A stretch of DNA of 64,000 nt, from assembly GCF_007748035.1 (NCBI RefSeq), contig NZ_CP036278.1, positions 6,448,001 to 6,512,000 on the forward strand, read 5' to 3'. The stretch comes from Aeoliella mucimassa (GTDB lineage Bacteria; Planctomycetota; Planctomycetia; Pirellulales; Lacipirellulaceae). The position numbers were made by a program, and so were the translations under genes. How positions within the stretch are numbered: the stretch's first letter is position 1; each line of letters begins with the position of its first letter. The notes under the pieces were generated by a model. The model did not search any database and was not told the origin of the DNA. It was given only the letters and a program-made list of their open reading frames with translations. This document shows, one piece after another, positions 36,442-45,325 of this stretch.

Positions 36442-36652
36442 TCACAATAGCGACTCCTCCGGGATCACCTTCCCCGGCCCGGTGCAAATTGCCGAGTACC
36501 GAGATGGCAAGCTCTTGACGAGCGATATGCATATCACCGCGCTCGAGTTCTGCAGCTTCTACCAGCACCCCGACAGCGAGTGGTCGATCGAGGGAATTGA
36601 GCGATATGTAACCGACCTGCGTAAGCGGGTCGCGGAGCGGGGCAACAGGTAG
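36442..36652 (+). pseudogene. Paralog 2, 3' fragment downstream of the IS
   Basis: Continues the frame of the 5' fragment: after the target duplication it reads YHNSDSSGITFPGPVQIAEY and ends FYQHPDSEWSIEGIERYV plus a basic tail. It has no start of its own; an open frame from 36410 enters from inside the IS. Its last 177 bases (36465-36641) differ from the matching part of paralog 3 at only three positions. Confidence 0.88.
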
Positions 36653-36660
36653 CAACGGCA

Positions 36661-37734
36661 ATGAGCTTAGACAATTCACCCACCGAACTCACTCCCGACG
36701 ACGAAGAATTGCGAATGCCGTGGATGGTACGCGTTATGGCGCTATCGCTCATTGCGATAGCAGTTTTTTGGCTAACCGTGGTCTGGCTTCGGTACATCGG
36801 TGGCGATCTTCTCCTATTACCACTTTCAAGCGGGCTACTGATCCCCTTGGGATGGGGCATGCTACGTCGTCGAAAATGGGCTCGAGCGTCTGTTTCGGTA
36901 CTCTCGGTTGTTGTGTTTGTGATTGCCCTGCTGTGGACGCTTAAAGACTTCCCTCCTTTCTGGACCGCAGTCCTTGAAGGGCACTATGGCGATGCCAAGG
37001 CGATTCTGTGGAATACACCGAAATCGCTCATTGCCTCTCTTGTTGCTTTCGGTGCTTTACTCATTTGCAGGCAACAACCCACCCGCGAATGGTTTAATAA
37101 CTGTTCACTCCTTCCACCACTCGTGCAATGGAATCCCCTTAAATCGAGATTCAGCACGGGGTCGCTACTTTACCTGATTTTACTTCTGGCCATGGTACTG
37201 ACACTCGTCTTTCAAAGCTCTGAAGTCCGGATGTTAAGAGCACGACAATGGACCACACATATAGATCTGACGGACCCGATCTATTTCCCTACTAGACCAG
37301 GAGCCATTCCAGCATTAAGCAGTGAGCAACCAGAGCCGGTCCTTCGATTTAACCGTACCGGTTTCGCTACACTCCTCCTATTCAAACTCTTGCCAAACCC
37401 ACAACTTGGAAGCGATCCCGTACTAGTGGAGTACGTTTATATTTACCACACGGTCCAGCTAAACAAGATGGCTTACGGCCCGAGTTCTTACTTGCATGAA
37501 GATGGCTCCCAAACTTATTATGGTGACAACAAGACTCAAGTCACCTTCCCCGGCCCGGTGCAAATTGCCGAGTACCGAGATGGCAAGCTCTTTACGAGCG
37601 ACATGCATATCACCGCGCTCGAGTTCTGCAGCTTCTACCAGCACCCCGACAGCGAGTGGTCGATCGAGGGGATTGAGCGATATGTAACCGACCTGCGTAA
37701 GCGGGTCGCGGAGCGGGAGCGGGCGGGGGGCTAG
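36661..37734 (+). CDS. Multi-pass membrane protein, paralog 3 of the tandem array
   Basis: 357 residues, starting 8 bases after the stop of paralog 2, the same spacing as between paralogs 1 and 2. Helices are at about 20-42, 48-62, 68-90, 110-130 and 165-185; LGWGMLRRRKWARASV is the shared cytoplasmic motif and RQWTTHIDLTDPIYFP begins the soluble domain. The C-terminal 60 residues are nearly identical to paralog 2 while the first 300 have diverged strongly. The stop overlaps pheT (opposite strand) by 4 bp. Function unknown. Confidence 0.78.
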   Translation: MSLDNSPTELTPDDEELRMPWMVRVMALSLIAIAVFWLTVVWLRYIGGDLLLLPLSSGLLIPLGWGMLRRRKWARASVSVLSVVVFVIALLWTLKDFPPFWTAVLEGHYGDAKAILWNTPKSLIASLVAFGALLICRQQPTREWFNNCSLLPPLVQWNPLKSRFSTGSLLYLILLLAMVLTLVFQSSEVRMLRARQWTTHIDLTDPIYFPTRPGAIPALSSEQPEPVLRFNRTGFATLLLFKLLPNPQLGSDPVLVEYVYIYHTVQLNKMAYGPSSYLHEDGSQTYYGDNKTQVTFPGPVQIAEYRDGKLFTSDMHITALEFCSFYQHPDSEWSIEGIERYVTDLRKRVAERERAGG

Positions 37735-39773
37735 GCTCGCAGTTCGCCCCCTAGTTTGCTGCCGAGGGTGTCGACGATTTTGTCGCGGACCGTATCGGCT
37801 TGCTCGCTGGTGAGGGTGCCTTCGCTGCTGCGGAGTGTGATGCTCCAGAGCAGGCTCTTCTTGCCTTTGCCGAGCCGCTTTTCGTCGCGATAGACTTCCT
37901 GGAACTCGACGGCCTCAAGCAGGTCGCCCCCTTCGGCGTCGACGATCGCGGCCACGTCGGCCCACAGCACCTTTTCGTCGAACACCACGTTCAGGTCGCG
38001 CGACATCGGCTGGTAGTTCACGAGCGTCGTCGCACGTGGAATGAGTGCGGCCGCATCGAGCAGCGGGCCGAGGTCGACTTCGGCGACGGTCACCGGACCA
38101 CGCAAGTCGAACCGGTCGAGCCCCTCGGTCGATAGCTGGGCCACGTAGCCCAGTTTGGTTTCGCCCAACGATAGCCATCCGGTGCAGGTTGGCTCGAGCA
38201 AGGTGCTGCTCGCCTCGGCGGTGGGGGAAACGCTTAGCTGGGCGTCGGAGCCAACCGTATCGGCCAGCACCGCTTCGATGACACCCTTCACGTCGAGGAA
38301 CTCCTGCCCGCTCGTGATCGCGAGCACCAGTCGTTCGTCGGGCAGGTTGCCTGGCTGCGGCAGGTAGATTCGGGCGATTTCGAACTGCTCGATCACCGGA
38401 TTGCTCATCGCCACGTTCGTTTTGCGACAGGTCAGCAGGCTTGGCACCACGCTTTGGCGTAGTGCATTTGCACGACGCAGCACCGGAGTACTGGTAACCA
38501 GCGGCGACTGATCGGTCCACGGGCGGTGGAGCTCCACCAGCTCGGGCTCTACCGTGCTGAGGGTCAGCGCTTCGTCGAAGCCGGCCGAGGTGAGCACCCG
38601 CCGAACGCGGTCGAGTACGATGTCGCGCCGGGTGCGGTGCGACGGAGCCATCCGCACTCCCACGTCTTCGGGAATCTGGTCGTACCCGTAAATGCGAGCG
38701 ACCTCTTCGAGCAGGTCGGCCTCGCGGGTAAGATCGGCCCGCCAGGTGGGAGGAACCACTTTCACGCATTCGCCGCAGGCGTGGGTTTCGGTGCAGCCGA
38801 GGTCGGTGAGAATCTTCCGCACTTCGGCCTCCGGCACTTCGATGCCGAGCAGCCGCGGAATTTGCAGGAACCGCAGTTTGATCTCGCCGGTTGGCTCGGG
38901 CATGCTGCCCGCTTCGACCATGCCTTCGCACAGAGTGCCGCCAGCCAGTTCGAGAATCAGCTCGCAGCACCGGCGACTCGCCCAATCGACTCCCTCGGGA
39001 TCGACTCCTCGCTCGAATCGATAACTACTCGGGCTATGCAGGTGATGCGCGCGGGCAGTGGTGCGGATCGACAGCGGGTCGAAGTCGGCCGCTTCGATCA
39101 ACAGGTCGACCGTGTCGTCGGACACTTCGCTGTCGGCCCCCCCCATCACTCCACCGAGGGCAACCGCCCGTGAGGTATCGGCCCCCTCACCAGTCGATAC
39201 GACGCAGGTGCCGGCCGAGAGCTTGTAGTTTTTGTGATCGATGGCGGTGAACTCTTCGCCGTCGTGGGCTTCGCGGACGATGATCTTGCCGCCGGTGAGT
39301 TTGCCGAGATCAAACGCATGCAAAGGCTGTCCGCACTCGAAGAGCACGTAGTTGGTCACGTCGACTACGTTGTTCACGATGCCGCAGCCGAGGGCCTGCA
39401 GTCGCTTTTGCAGCCAGGCAGGGCTGGGACCGATCTTTACTCCCTTGATGACACGAGCGGTGTATCGCGGGCAGAGCTCCGGGCAGGTGATCTCCACGGA
39501 GATCTCACTCGATGCCTTGGCGCCGGTGGCTTTGGGCTGCGGATCGGGTTTCTTGAGCGTCTCGCCCCAGAGCACCGAGACTTCCCGTGCGACGCCGATG
39601 TGTCCCAGGCAGTCGGGTCGGTTGCTGGTGACCTCTAGGTCGATCGCGTCGTCGCCATCGATGCTCTCAACCCCTTCGAGATTCAACCCGGTAAGCGTGA
39701 GGCGCTCGGTCAATTCATCGAGCGGCATCTTCAGGTCGACGTAATCGGAGAGCCAATCTTTGCTAACGATCAT
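37731..39773 (-). CDS. pheT: Phenylalanine-tRNA ligase beta subunit, short form lacking the tRNA-binding (EMAP-like) domain
   Basis: 680 residues, against about 795 in E. coli. The N-terminal helix region (IVSKDWLSDYVDL to NLEGVESIDG) runs straight into IDLEVTSNRPDCLGHIGVAR, so the roughly 110-residue OB-fold tRNA-binding insert is absent. The B3/B4 editing domain (CPRYTARVIKGV, VVDVTNYVLFECGQPLHAFD, GGVMGG, SYRFERGVD), B5 and the catalytic-like core follow, and the C-terminal anticodon-binding FDX-ACB domain (YQPMSRDLNVVF) is present. Pairs with PheS as an alpha2-beta2 enzyme. Last gene of rpmI-rplT-pheS-pheT; 99 bp after pheS. Confidence 0.95.
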   Translation of the reverse strand: MIVSKDWLSDYVDLKMPLDELTERLTLTGLNLEGVESIDGDDAIDLEVTSNRPDCLGHIGVAREVSVLWGETLKKPDPQPKATGAKASSEISVEITCPELCPRYTARVIKGVKIGPSPAWLQKRLQALGCGIVNNVVDVTNYVLFECGQPLHAFDLGKLTGGKIIVREAHDGEEFTAIDHKNYKLSAGTCVVSTGEGADTSRAVALGGVMGGADSEVSDDTVDLLIEAADFDPLSIRTTARAHHLHSPSSYRFERGVDPEGVDWASRRCCELILELAGGTLCEGMVEAGSMPEPTGEIKLRFLQIPRLLGIEVPEAEVRKILTDLGCTETHACGECVKVVPPTWRADLTREADLLEEVARIYGYDQIPEDVGVRMAPSHRTRRDIVLDRVRRVLTSAGFDEALTLSTVEPELVELHRPWTDQSPLVTSTPVLRRANALRQSVVPSLLTCRKTNVAMSNPVIEQFEIARIYLPQPGNLPDERLVLAITSGQEFLDVKGVIEAVLADTVGSDAQLSVSPTAEASSTLLEPTCTGWLSLGETKLGYVAQLSTEGLDRFDLRGPVTVAEVDLGPLLDAAALIPRATTLVNYQPMSRDLNVVFDEKVLWADVAAIVDAEGGDLLEAVEFQEVYRDEKRLGKGKKSLLWSITLRSSEGTLTSEQADTVRDKIVDTLGSKLGGELRA

Positions 39774-39872
39774 TTTTGCGAGGCCGGAGGCTAGAGATTC
39801 GAGTGTGTTGGGTGGCGGATGCTCGCATTCGCTGGCGGTGTGCCTTGAGCATCTGCACCCTGACCTCTCCGA

Positions 39873-40928
39873 TCAGAACTGCGCCAGGAAGCGGACGTCG
39901 TTCGTGTACAGGTCGCGGATATCGGTGATGTTGTGTTGCCGCATGGCGATGCGCTCCACGCCCATGCCGAAGGCAAAGCCGGTGACTTCTTCGGGGTCGT
40001 AACCAACCGCCCGCAGCACGTTCGGGTCGACCATGCCGGCACCGCCGATTTCCATCCAGCCACCTTGCCAGTTGATGTCGACTTCGACACTCGGCTCGGT
40101 GAACGGGAAGAAGCTCGGGCGGAATCGCACGTGCAGGTCCTCGGACTCGCCGTAGTAGCTTTGGCAGAACATCCGCAGCACGCTCTTCAGATCGGCCATG
40201 GTCACGCCTTTGTCGACGAGCAGGCCTTCGATCTGGTGGAACATGGGATAGTGCGTAGCGTCGGCCGTGTCGGGGCGGTAGACGCGCCCGAGCGACACGA
40301 TTCGCACTGGAGGAGCGGTCTGCTCCATCACGCGAATCTGCACGGTCGACGTCTGGCTTCGCAGCAACAGCGGCTTGCCATCGGGGCCTGCACCTTGATC
40401 GCTCCGCTTCGCTCCGGCCGCAGAAGCGACCGACAGATAGAAGTTGTCGAGCGGATCGCGGGCGGGGTGGCTGAGCGGTATGTTCAGCGCTTCGAAGTTG
40501 TGCCAGTCGTCTTCGATCTCAGGACCTTCCACGGCGGTGAAGCCGAGCCGGCCCATGATCTCTTTCATGCGATCGATCGTCTGCGTGATCGGGTGCAACC
40601 GACCCAAACGTGGTCGGCGACCTGGCAGCGTGACGTCGAACGCATCTTTCGACTCACCAGCGTCCGCAGAGGCTCCCCGTTGGGTGGCCGCTTCGAACGC
40701 TTGCTCGATCTGCTGTTTGACCGCGTTGAGCTTCTGACCAGCGGCGGGCTTGTCGGCCTTGTCGACCTTGCCCATCCCCTTTTGCACTGCTTTTAGCCGA
40801 CCCGCTTTCGCTCCGAGAAACTCCACCCGGGCGGCTTCGAGCGCATCGGCATCGGCAGCCCCGGCAAACGCTTTTTCGGCGTCGGCGGCCAGTGCATCCA
40901 GTTCGGCGATGAAGTCCTGCAGAGCCAT
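39873..40928 (-). CDS. pheS: Phenylalanine-tRNA ligase alpha subunit
   Basis: 351 residues. The N-terminal 100 residues are the coiled-coil tRNA-binding arm ([20 protein letters not shown]). Class II motifs follow: [30 protein letters not shown] (motif 2 lead-in), [36 protein letters not shown] and the motif 3 region [16 protein letters not shown]. It makes the active site that charges tRNA-Phe. A short acidic insertion ([10 protein letters not shown]) separates arm and core. It starts 33 bp after the rplT stop. Confidence 0.96.
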   Translation of the reverse strand: MALQDFIAELDALAADAEKAFAGAADADALEAARVEFLGAKAGRLKAVQKGMGKVDKADKPAAGQKLNAVKQQIEQAFEAATQRGASADAGESKDAFDVTLPGRRPRLGRLHPITQTIDRMKEIMGRLGFTAVEGPEIEDDWHNFEALNIPLSHPARDPLDNFYLSVASAAGAKRSDQGAGPDGKPLLLRSQTSTVQIRVMEQTAPPVRIVSLGRVYRPDTADATHYPMFHQIEGLLVDKGVTMADLKSVLRMFCQSYYGESEDLHVRFRPSFFPFTEPSVEVDINWQGGWMEIGGAGMVDPNVLRAVGYDPEEVTGFAFGMGVERIAMRQHNITDIRDLYTNDVRFLAQF

Positions 40929-40961
40929 GACACTTGGCTATCGGCTACAGCCTGAAAAGGC

Positions 40962-41315
40962 TTAGGCCAAGGCGGCTTTCACTTTCTCGACCACGGCGTC
41001 GAACATCGCGGGGTCGTGAATCGCCATCTCGGAGAGCATCTTGCGGTTCAGCTCGATGTTGGCCTTCTTCAGACCGTTGGCGAACACACTGTAACGCATG
41101 CCACGCTCGCGAACAGCAGCATTGATACGAAGAATCCACAGCTTGCGGAACTCGCGGGCGCGGACCTTACGGTCGCGGAACGAATAGGCACCAGCACGAA
41201 CGGCGGTTTCTTTCGCGGTTCGCAGCAGCTTGCCGCGTCCACCGCGGTAGCCTTTGACGGATTTGAAGAGACGGTTTTTCTTGCGGTTACGTGCCGCTCC
41301 GTTCGTAGTACGCAT
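40962..41315 (-). CDS. rplT: 50S ribosomal protein L20 (bL20)
   Basis: 117 residues, standard length. The basic N-terminus ([20 protein letters not shown]) and the conserved [20 protein letters not shown] and [19 protein letters not shown] segments are diagnostic. It binds 23S rRNA early in large-subunit assembly. Third position in the usual infC-rpmI-rplT order, 177 bp after rpmI; a longer than usual gap that could hold an L20-responsive site, though none was recognised. Confidence 0.97.
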   Translation of the reverse strand: MRTTNGAARNRKKNRLFKSVKGYRGGRGKLLRTAKETAVRAGAYSFRDRKVRAREFRKLWILRINAAVRERGMRYSVFANGLKKANIELNRKMLSEMAIHDPAMFDAVVEKVKAALA

Positions 41316-41492
41316 CGAATTGAATCCTCGTGGCTGTCGCTAACCGGCGTGTTCGCCAGAGCGACTGCTGTGTTGCGAGCGCCAGGCCTTTGCTCCCAGA
41401 GAGCAAACGTTATCGAGCCCGACTCGCTTGTGGGTGAGCTGTAAGGGGCGAGCTAAAAGCTTTCGGCTGTCGCTAGCACCAATCGCTCTCGA

Positions 41493-41696
41493 TTAATAGC
41501 TGTTACCGCACAGGGCTTTGGCAACAATCTTGCTATTGGTATCGGTCGTGGTCGTGGTACCACGCAGGTTCCGCTTGCGCTTCTGATCCATCCGCGCGGC
41601 CAGGTGGCTGGTGCCTGCCTGACGGTGCTTCGCCTTGCCCTTGGCGGTCAGGCGGAACCGTTTCTTGGTACCTTTGTGAGTCTTCTGCTTTGGCAT
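41493..41696 (-). CDS. rpmI: 50S ribosomal protein L35 (bL35)
   Basis: 67 residues from the ATG at 41696 ([17 protein letters not shown]); a Met four codons upstream is not family-like. [20 protein letters not shown] is the conserved core. First gene of the rpmI-rplT-pheS-pheT unit. The usual upstream partner infC is not present: the next 900 bp hold no gene on this strand. Confidence 0.96.
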   Translation of the reverse strand: MPKQKTHKGTKKRFRLTAKGKAKHRQAGTSHLAARMDQKRKRNLRGTTTTTDTNSKIVAKALCGNSY

Positions 41697-42058
41697 GGTG
41701 ATCACCAACTTCGAATGTGAACGCTATATCGTGTGCCAGTTCGCGGGCCAAACGCCCTCACGAACCGGATAGAACCATCGCAAATAATGGCTCCAATTAC
41801 CCTAGGGGCGGGCCTTACGGCACACCGCGAGCCCCGTATTGTAGCAGAACCAGCGACGGACGGAAGGGGGCTCAGCCCCGCATTCCCCCCGATCCACTGG
41901 AGGACCAGGTCGCGGCACAAACTGCCTATTCTCGCCAGCTTTGCAGCATGCACTCGGCCTTCGCGCGGCTGGCTGCCCGCTCCGAAAACCATTCGGAAAA
42001 CAGCCGAGGCAATCTCCATCCGACTTTGGACCCAACCGGCTTCGCCCCCGCTGGGTTG

Positions 42059-42092
42059 TGCCCCCAAAAGCGGGAAATCGATTCGTGGGGGC
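42059..42092 (-). repeat. Dispersed 34-bp hairpin repeat, copy 2
   Basis: On the plus strand it starts tgcccccaaaa and ends cgtgggggc. Its reverse complement matches 23470-23503 at 30 of 34 positions, without gaps. The two copies lie almost 19 kb apart in opposite orientations. Confidence 0.6.
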
Positions 42093-42170
42093 TTTATTCT
42101 TGGTTCTACAAAATCCCTCGTCGCCGTAACCACCGACTATCAATCGACTTACAAACATTGCTCTCAAGTC

Positions 42171-42210
42171 CCCCAAAATCATTTCGCCCCACCCCCGTTC
42201 TACTGGGGGC
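42171..42210 (-). repeat. Possible degenerate copy of the hairpin repeat
   Basis: Shares the cccccaaaa left end and the ctgggggc right end with copy 2 but has a longer, unrelated middle. Part of it, gccccaccccc followed by tgggggcaa, also resembles 23368-23387. Confidence 0.3.
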
Positions 42211-42603
42211 AAAAGCCAATTCCATCGACCACCAACCAACTCCTGTCGGCCTACCGCATATACACCCGAACACTATCTGTTTATAGCAGATCGGGTGGCC
42301 ATTTCCCAATGAAAAACGTGTGGATTGCGGAAGCCCAAGACGGCTTGGCGCCCAGCCGAAGGCATCGGCTGGCTAGGTGAAACAAGAGCAGCGTCGGCCT
42401 TCGCTTGGCGGATCGTAGCTCGACTCTGCGAGTCGTTCGAAGTTGGCTGAGCTTCGACTGATGGAACGGGTGTCGATGGGTAGAACTTTCCCTTTCGCCA
42501 ACGACAAGGAGTGTTGTGCGACGATCCTTTGGGGGCCAGAAATGGCTTGCCCCGACGTGATTGACGAAGACCTTACGACCATCGGGCGCCCCCACCCAAC
42601 GAT

Positions 42604-42637
42604 AAAAAGCCGCGGAGCGTTTGCTCCGCGGCTTTCT
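42604..42637 (-). terminator. Intrinsic terminator of the DUF1559 gene
   Basis: Perfect 11-bp stem agccgcggagc (42608-42618) / gctccgcggct (42623-42633) with a 4-nt loop; on the minus strand it is followed by a T-run (A-run at 42604-42608). It lies 40 bp past the DUF1559 stop. Confidence 0.88.
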
Positions 42638-42678
42638 GTGGAAACATCTTGTCGTGCGACGCGGGCTCAGTTGCCCCT

Positions 42679-43797
42679 TTAGTTACCGTAGTCCTCGGAC
42701 GACAGCATGGGGAGCTGGCGGAGCAATACGATTTCGTCGGTGGGAGATTCGTTGGCACCGACGCCTGGATCGATCGCCTTGGCACCATGGGTGGTCAGCA
42801 ACCGCTGATACACGGTGTAGTCGATATCGGCCGCAATGGCTTGGCCGTGGCCATCGGCGAACGAAGCGTTCCACACTCCGCGGGGATGTCCCGAGAAGGG
42901 GCGTGCGTAGCAAGGGCTATCGATCGGCCAATTCACGGTGCCACCGTCGTCGTTGAAAGCTTTCTGGCTGTAGTAGTTGCTGCAGTCGTAGGTCGGCTGC
43001 GTCGTCGCGACCCACACCATGCCGAGTTGCTGCTCGCCCAACTCACCAGCAGGGACACCGAACCAAGTCATCCGGAAGGTCTTGTTCAGATTTTCCGAAA
43101 GCATCAGCGTGTTCGAGGCTCCGTCACGAAGCCCGCTCATCCGCATCTTGATGTTGCTGTAAACTTGGTTGTGGAACAGCCCATTGTCCTTCGAGTCGCC
43201 TTGGTTGGAGTTACCGACACCATTGAAGTTGGTGCCGTCCCAGTCCCAACCACCAGTGTTGGCGCTGTACGTTAGACCGGCAGCCCCTTCGACCGAGATT
43301 ACATCGGTATCGTCGGGACACAGGAAGATATCGATCGGGCTGATCAATCGTTGCTGGTCACCAATGGTGCCATCGACCATCACGTCGTAGACGGCTTGTT
43401 GGTCGATTTCGGGCAAGATGTGAGCGCTCCAGGCAACCAGCGATTGTTGCCGAGGATTACTGCCGGAGGTGACCGGGACGAATCCCGAACTAGCATTTTC
43501 CTGCCCGCTGTTACCTGGCTCCCAGCGGAGGTACTGAACCCCTGCGGAACCACCAGCGGCCTTCATCGGTTCGACATAGCCAGGGTACCGACTCTTACTC
43601 GACTCGTAGTTCATCACCCCGAGACTGATCTGCTTGATGTTATTCAGGCAGGTGTTCTGACGGGCACGCGCGCGGGCCGCCTGCACGGCGGGCACCAACA
43701 GACCGACGAGCATGCCGATGATGGCAATCACCACCAACAGTTCGACGAGCGTGAAACCAGAAGTTGCCGGACGGCGTGTAACGTGCTGCAAGCGCAT
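42679..43797 (-). CDS. DUF1559 protein with type IV pilin-like N-terminal methylation signal
   Basis: 372 residues from the ATG at 43797 (GAGGAG upstream); an upstream Met at 43869 adds 24 unlikely residues. The prepilin signal is TSGFTLVELLVVIAIIGMLV: cleavage after Gly14, Phe15 methylated, Glu19 conserved, then a long hydrophobic helix. The rest is the planctomycete-expanded DUF1559 domain, with CLNNIKQISLGVMNYES, WSAHILPEIDQ, DIFLCPDD, GLRDGASNTLMLSEN and the hallmark SFADGHGQAI near the end. Likely a pseudopilin-type surface or secretion component. Monocistronic with its own terminator. Confidence 0.93.
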   Translation of the reverse strand: MRLQHVTRRPATSGFTLVELLVVIAIIGMLVGLLVPAVQAARARARQNTCLNNIKQISLGVMNYESSKSRYPGYVEPMKAAGGSAGVQYLRWEPGNSGQENASSGFVPVTSGSNPRQQSLVAWSAHILPEIDQQAVYDVMVDGTIGDQQRLISPIDIFLCPDDTDVISVEGAAGLTYSANTGGWDWDGTNFNGVGNSNQGDSKDNGLFHNQVYSNIKMRMSGLRDGASNTLMLSENLNKTFRMTWFGVPAGELGEQQLGMVWVATTQPTYDCSNYYSQKAFNDDGGTVNWPIDSPCYARPFSGHPRGVWNASFADGHGQAIAADIDYTVYQRLLTTHGAKAIDPGVGANESPTDEIVLLRQLPMLSSEDYGN

Positions 43798-44181
43798 GAT
43801 AAGGGTTACTCCTCTAAAATTCCGTATACAAACGGTGAAACTGATGACGAGCGGGCGCATCAGTCGCACGTTGCCCCAGTCTCTTAGTATCCCCGATAAT
43901 AGCCACCAAGGCTAGTCAATCGGTGCCCAAACCCCAAAAACCGGGCAAGACTCCCCTGCTAGCGATGGTATTCGTCCGCTGGTTGCCAATTTATTGCGTT
44001 TGGCTGCGAACCACAAAAAGCAGCGACAGATGGCCGAGTTTCGAGATCGTGTGCTTCTCGCGGCCTTCCGTGCCCGCTAGAATACCGGGAAATGCGAGGG
44101 AATCGCCGGCCGTCCAGGCCAGCCTAGTCCCCTCCGCTCGACCCCACCGTCGGCATGCTATCGAAATCAGGTTAATCTGCA
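43798..44181. other. Divergent intergenic region between the DUF1559 gene and floA
   Basis: About 380 bp. It should hold promoters for both genes, but I see no hexamer pair good enough to call. A TAGAAT at about 44071 has no matching -35. No RNA gene was recognised. Confidence 0.4.
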
Positions 44182-45216
44182 ATGAATCCAGCGATCGCGC
44201 CCTTGCTCCTGGCCCAGGCCCCCCCGCAACAGGCCCCCAGCCTGTTTGATAATCTGCCGATCATGATCATCATCGGGGTGATCATCCTACTACTCGGCGT
44301 GGCCGTTCTGGCGATGTCGTACAACTACCTGCGGCTATGGTTTCAGGCGTTTGTGTCGAATGTGCCGATCAATCCGCTGAGCCTAGTCGGCATGAGCCTG
44401 CGCCAGGTGAACCCGAAAACCATCCTCGAAGCGATGATTCGCGCCAAGCAGGCGGGCGTTGGTTCCGATCCGACCACCGGCATCACCATTCGCCGGTTGG
44501 AGGCCCATTACCTGGCCGGCGGCAACGTACCGCGGGTGATTCTGGCGATTATCGCCGCGCACCGGGCCGATATCGATCTCGATTTCGACCGGGCCGCTGC
44601 GATCGATCTGGCGGGTCGCGACGTACTAGATGCGGTGCAAACCAGCGTGAATCCCAAGGTGATCGACTGCCCCGACGCGAGCAACTCCACCAAAACCACC
44701 CTGAGTGCGGTCGCCAAAAATGGCGTGGAACTCAAGATTCGCGCTCGGGTGACCGTACGAACCAACCTTTCGCAACTGATCGGCGGGGCCACCGAAGAGA
44801 CGATCATCGCCCGCGTCGGCGAGGGCATCATTACCGCCATCGGCTCGGCCCAGGATCACCTGCAGGTGATGGAGAACCCCGATCGCATCTCGAAAGCGGT
44901 GCTCAACCGCGGATTGGACGCCCATACCGCGTTCGAAATCGTGTCGATCGACATCGCGGACATCGATGTTGGTGAGCAAATCGGGGCGCGTCTGCAGGCC
45001 GATCAGGCCGAGGCCGACACCCGCAAGGCCCGCGCATGGGCCGAACAACGCCGGGCGGATGCGATTGCCCACGAGCAAGAGATGAAGGCCCAAGTGCAAG
45101 CCAACCGGGCGAACGTGCTGCTCGCCGAAGCCGAAGTGCCGATGGCCATGGCCGAAGCGTTCCGCCGCGGCACCCTGCAAACGACCGGGCCTTCGGGCAA
45201 CGGGTCTGCTGGCTAA
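44182..45216 (+). CDS. floA: Flotillin-like protein FloA
   Basis: 344 residues. A short N-terminal segment is followed by one membrane-inserted hydrophobic stretch ([20 protein letters not shown], about 27-46). The PHB/flotillin domain comes next with [40 protein letters not shown] and [20 protein letters not shown], and the Ala/Glu-rich C-terminal helix ([20 protein letters not shown]). This matches the YqfA/FloA branch, which organises membrane microdomains. Often adjacent to nfeD genes in other bacteria; here an NfeD/ClpP-class start lies 18 kb away at the window end. Confidence 0.93.
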   Translation: MNPAIAPLLLAQAPPQQAPSLFDNLPIMIIIGVIILLLGVAVLAMSYNYLRLWFQAFVSNVPINPLSLVGMSLRQVNPKTILEAMIRAKQAGVGSDPTTGITIRRLEAHYLAGGNVPRVILAIIAAHRADIDLDFDRAAAIDLAGRDVLDAVQTSVNPKVIDCPDASNSTKTTLSAVAKNGVELKIRARVTVRTNLSQLIGGATEETIIARVGEGIITAIGSAQDHLQVMENPDRISKAVLNRGLDAHTAFEIVSIDIADIDVGEQIGARLQADQAEADTRKARAWAEQRRADAIAHEQEMKAQVQANRANVLLAEAEVPMAMAEAFRRGTLQTTGPSGNGSAG

Positions 45217-45325
45217 TCGCTAGCGTTAAGCACGGAGTGCAGGCTGCCTGTGCGTGAACTTCCACGTCGGACGCTCATCCCACAATCGCAGACAATTAGC
45301 CTGGATGGGCGACTCTTAATACGCT

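Larger units (their letters stand above)
41697..42603. other. Long intergenic region without a credible gene
   Basis: About 900 bp between rpmI and the terminator of the DUF1559 gene. Open frames exist on both strands but their translations are Pro/Arg/Ser-rich and have no domain-like pattern. The region contains one clear and one degenerate copy of a dispersed hairpin (42059-42092 and 42171-42210). No tRNA or recognised RNA gene was found. Confidence 0.5.

Noticed and set aside
41733-42380. 215-codon plus-strand frame in the long intergenic region
   Set aside because: Pro/Arg/Ser-rich translation without a domain pattern, overlapped by other equally weak frames and by a hairpin repeat.
42300-42600. 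Possible housekeeping RNA (RNase P, tmRNA, 6S) in the gap next to the DUF1559 gene
   Set aside because: None of the conserved cores of these RNAs could be found on either strand.
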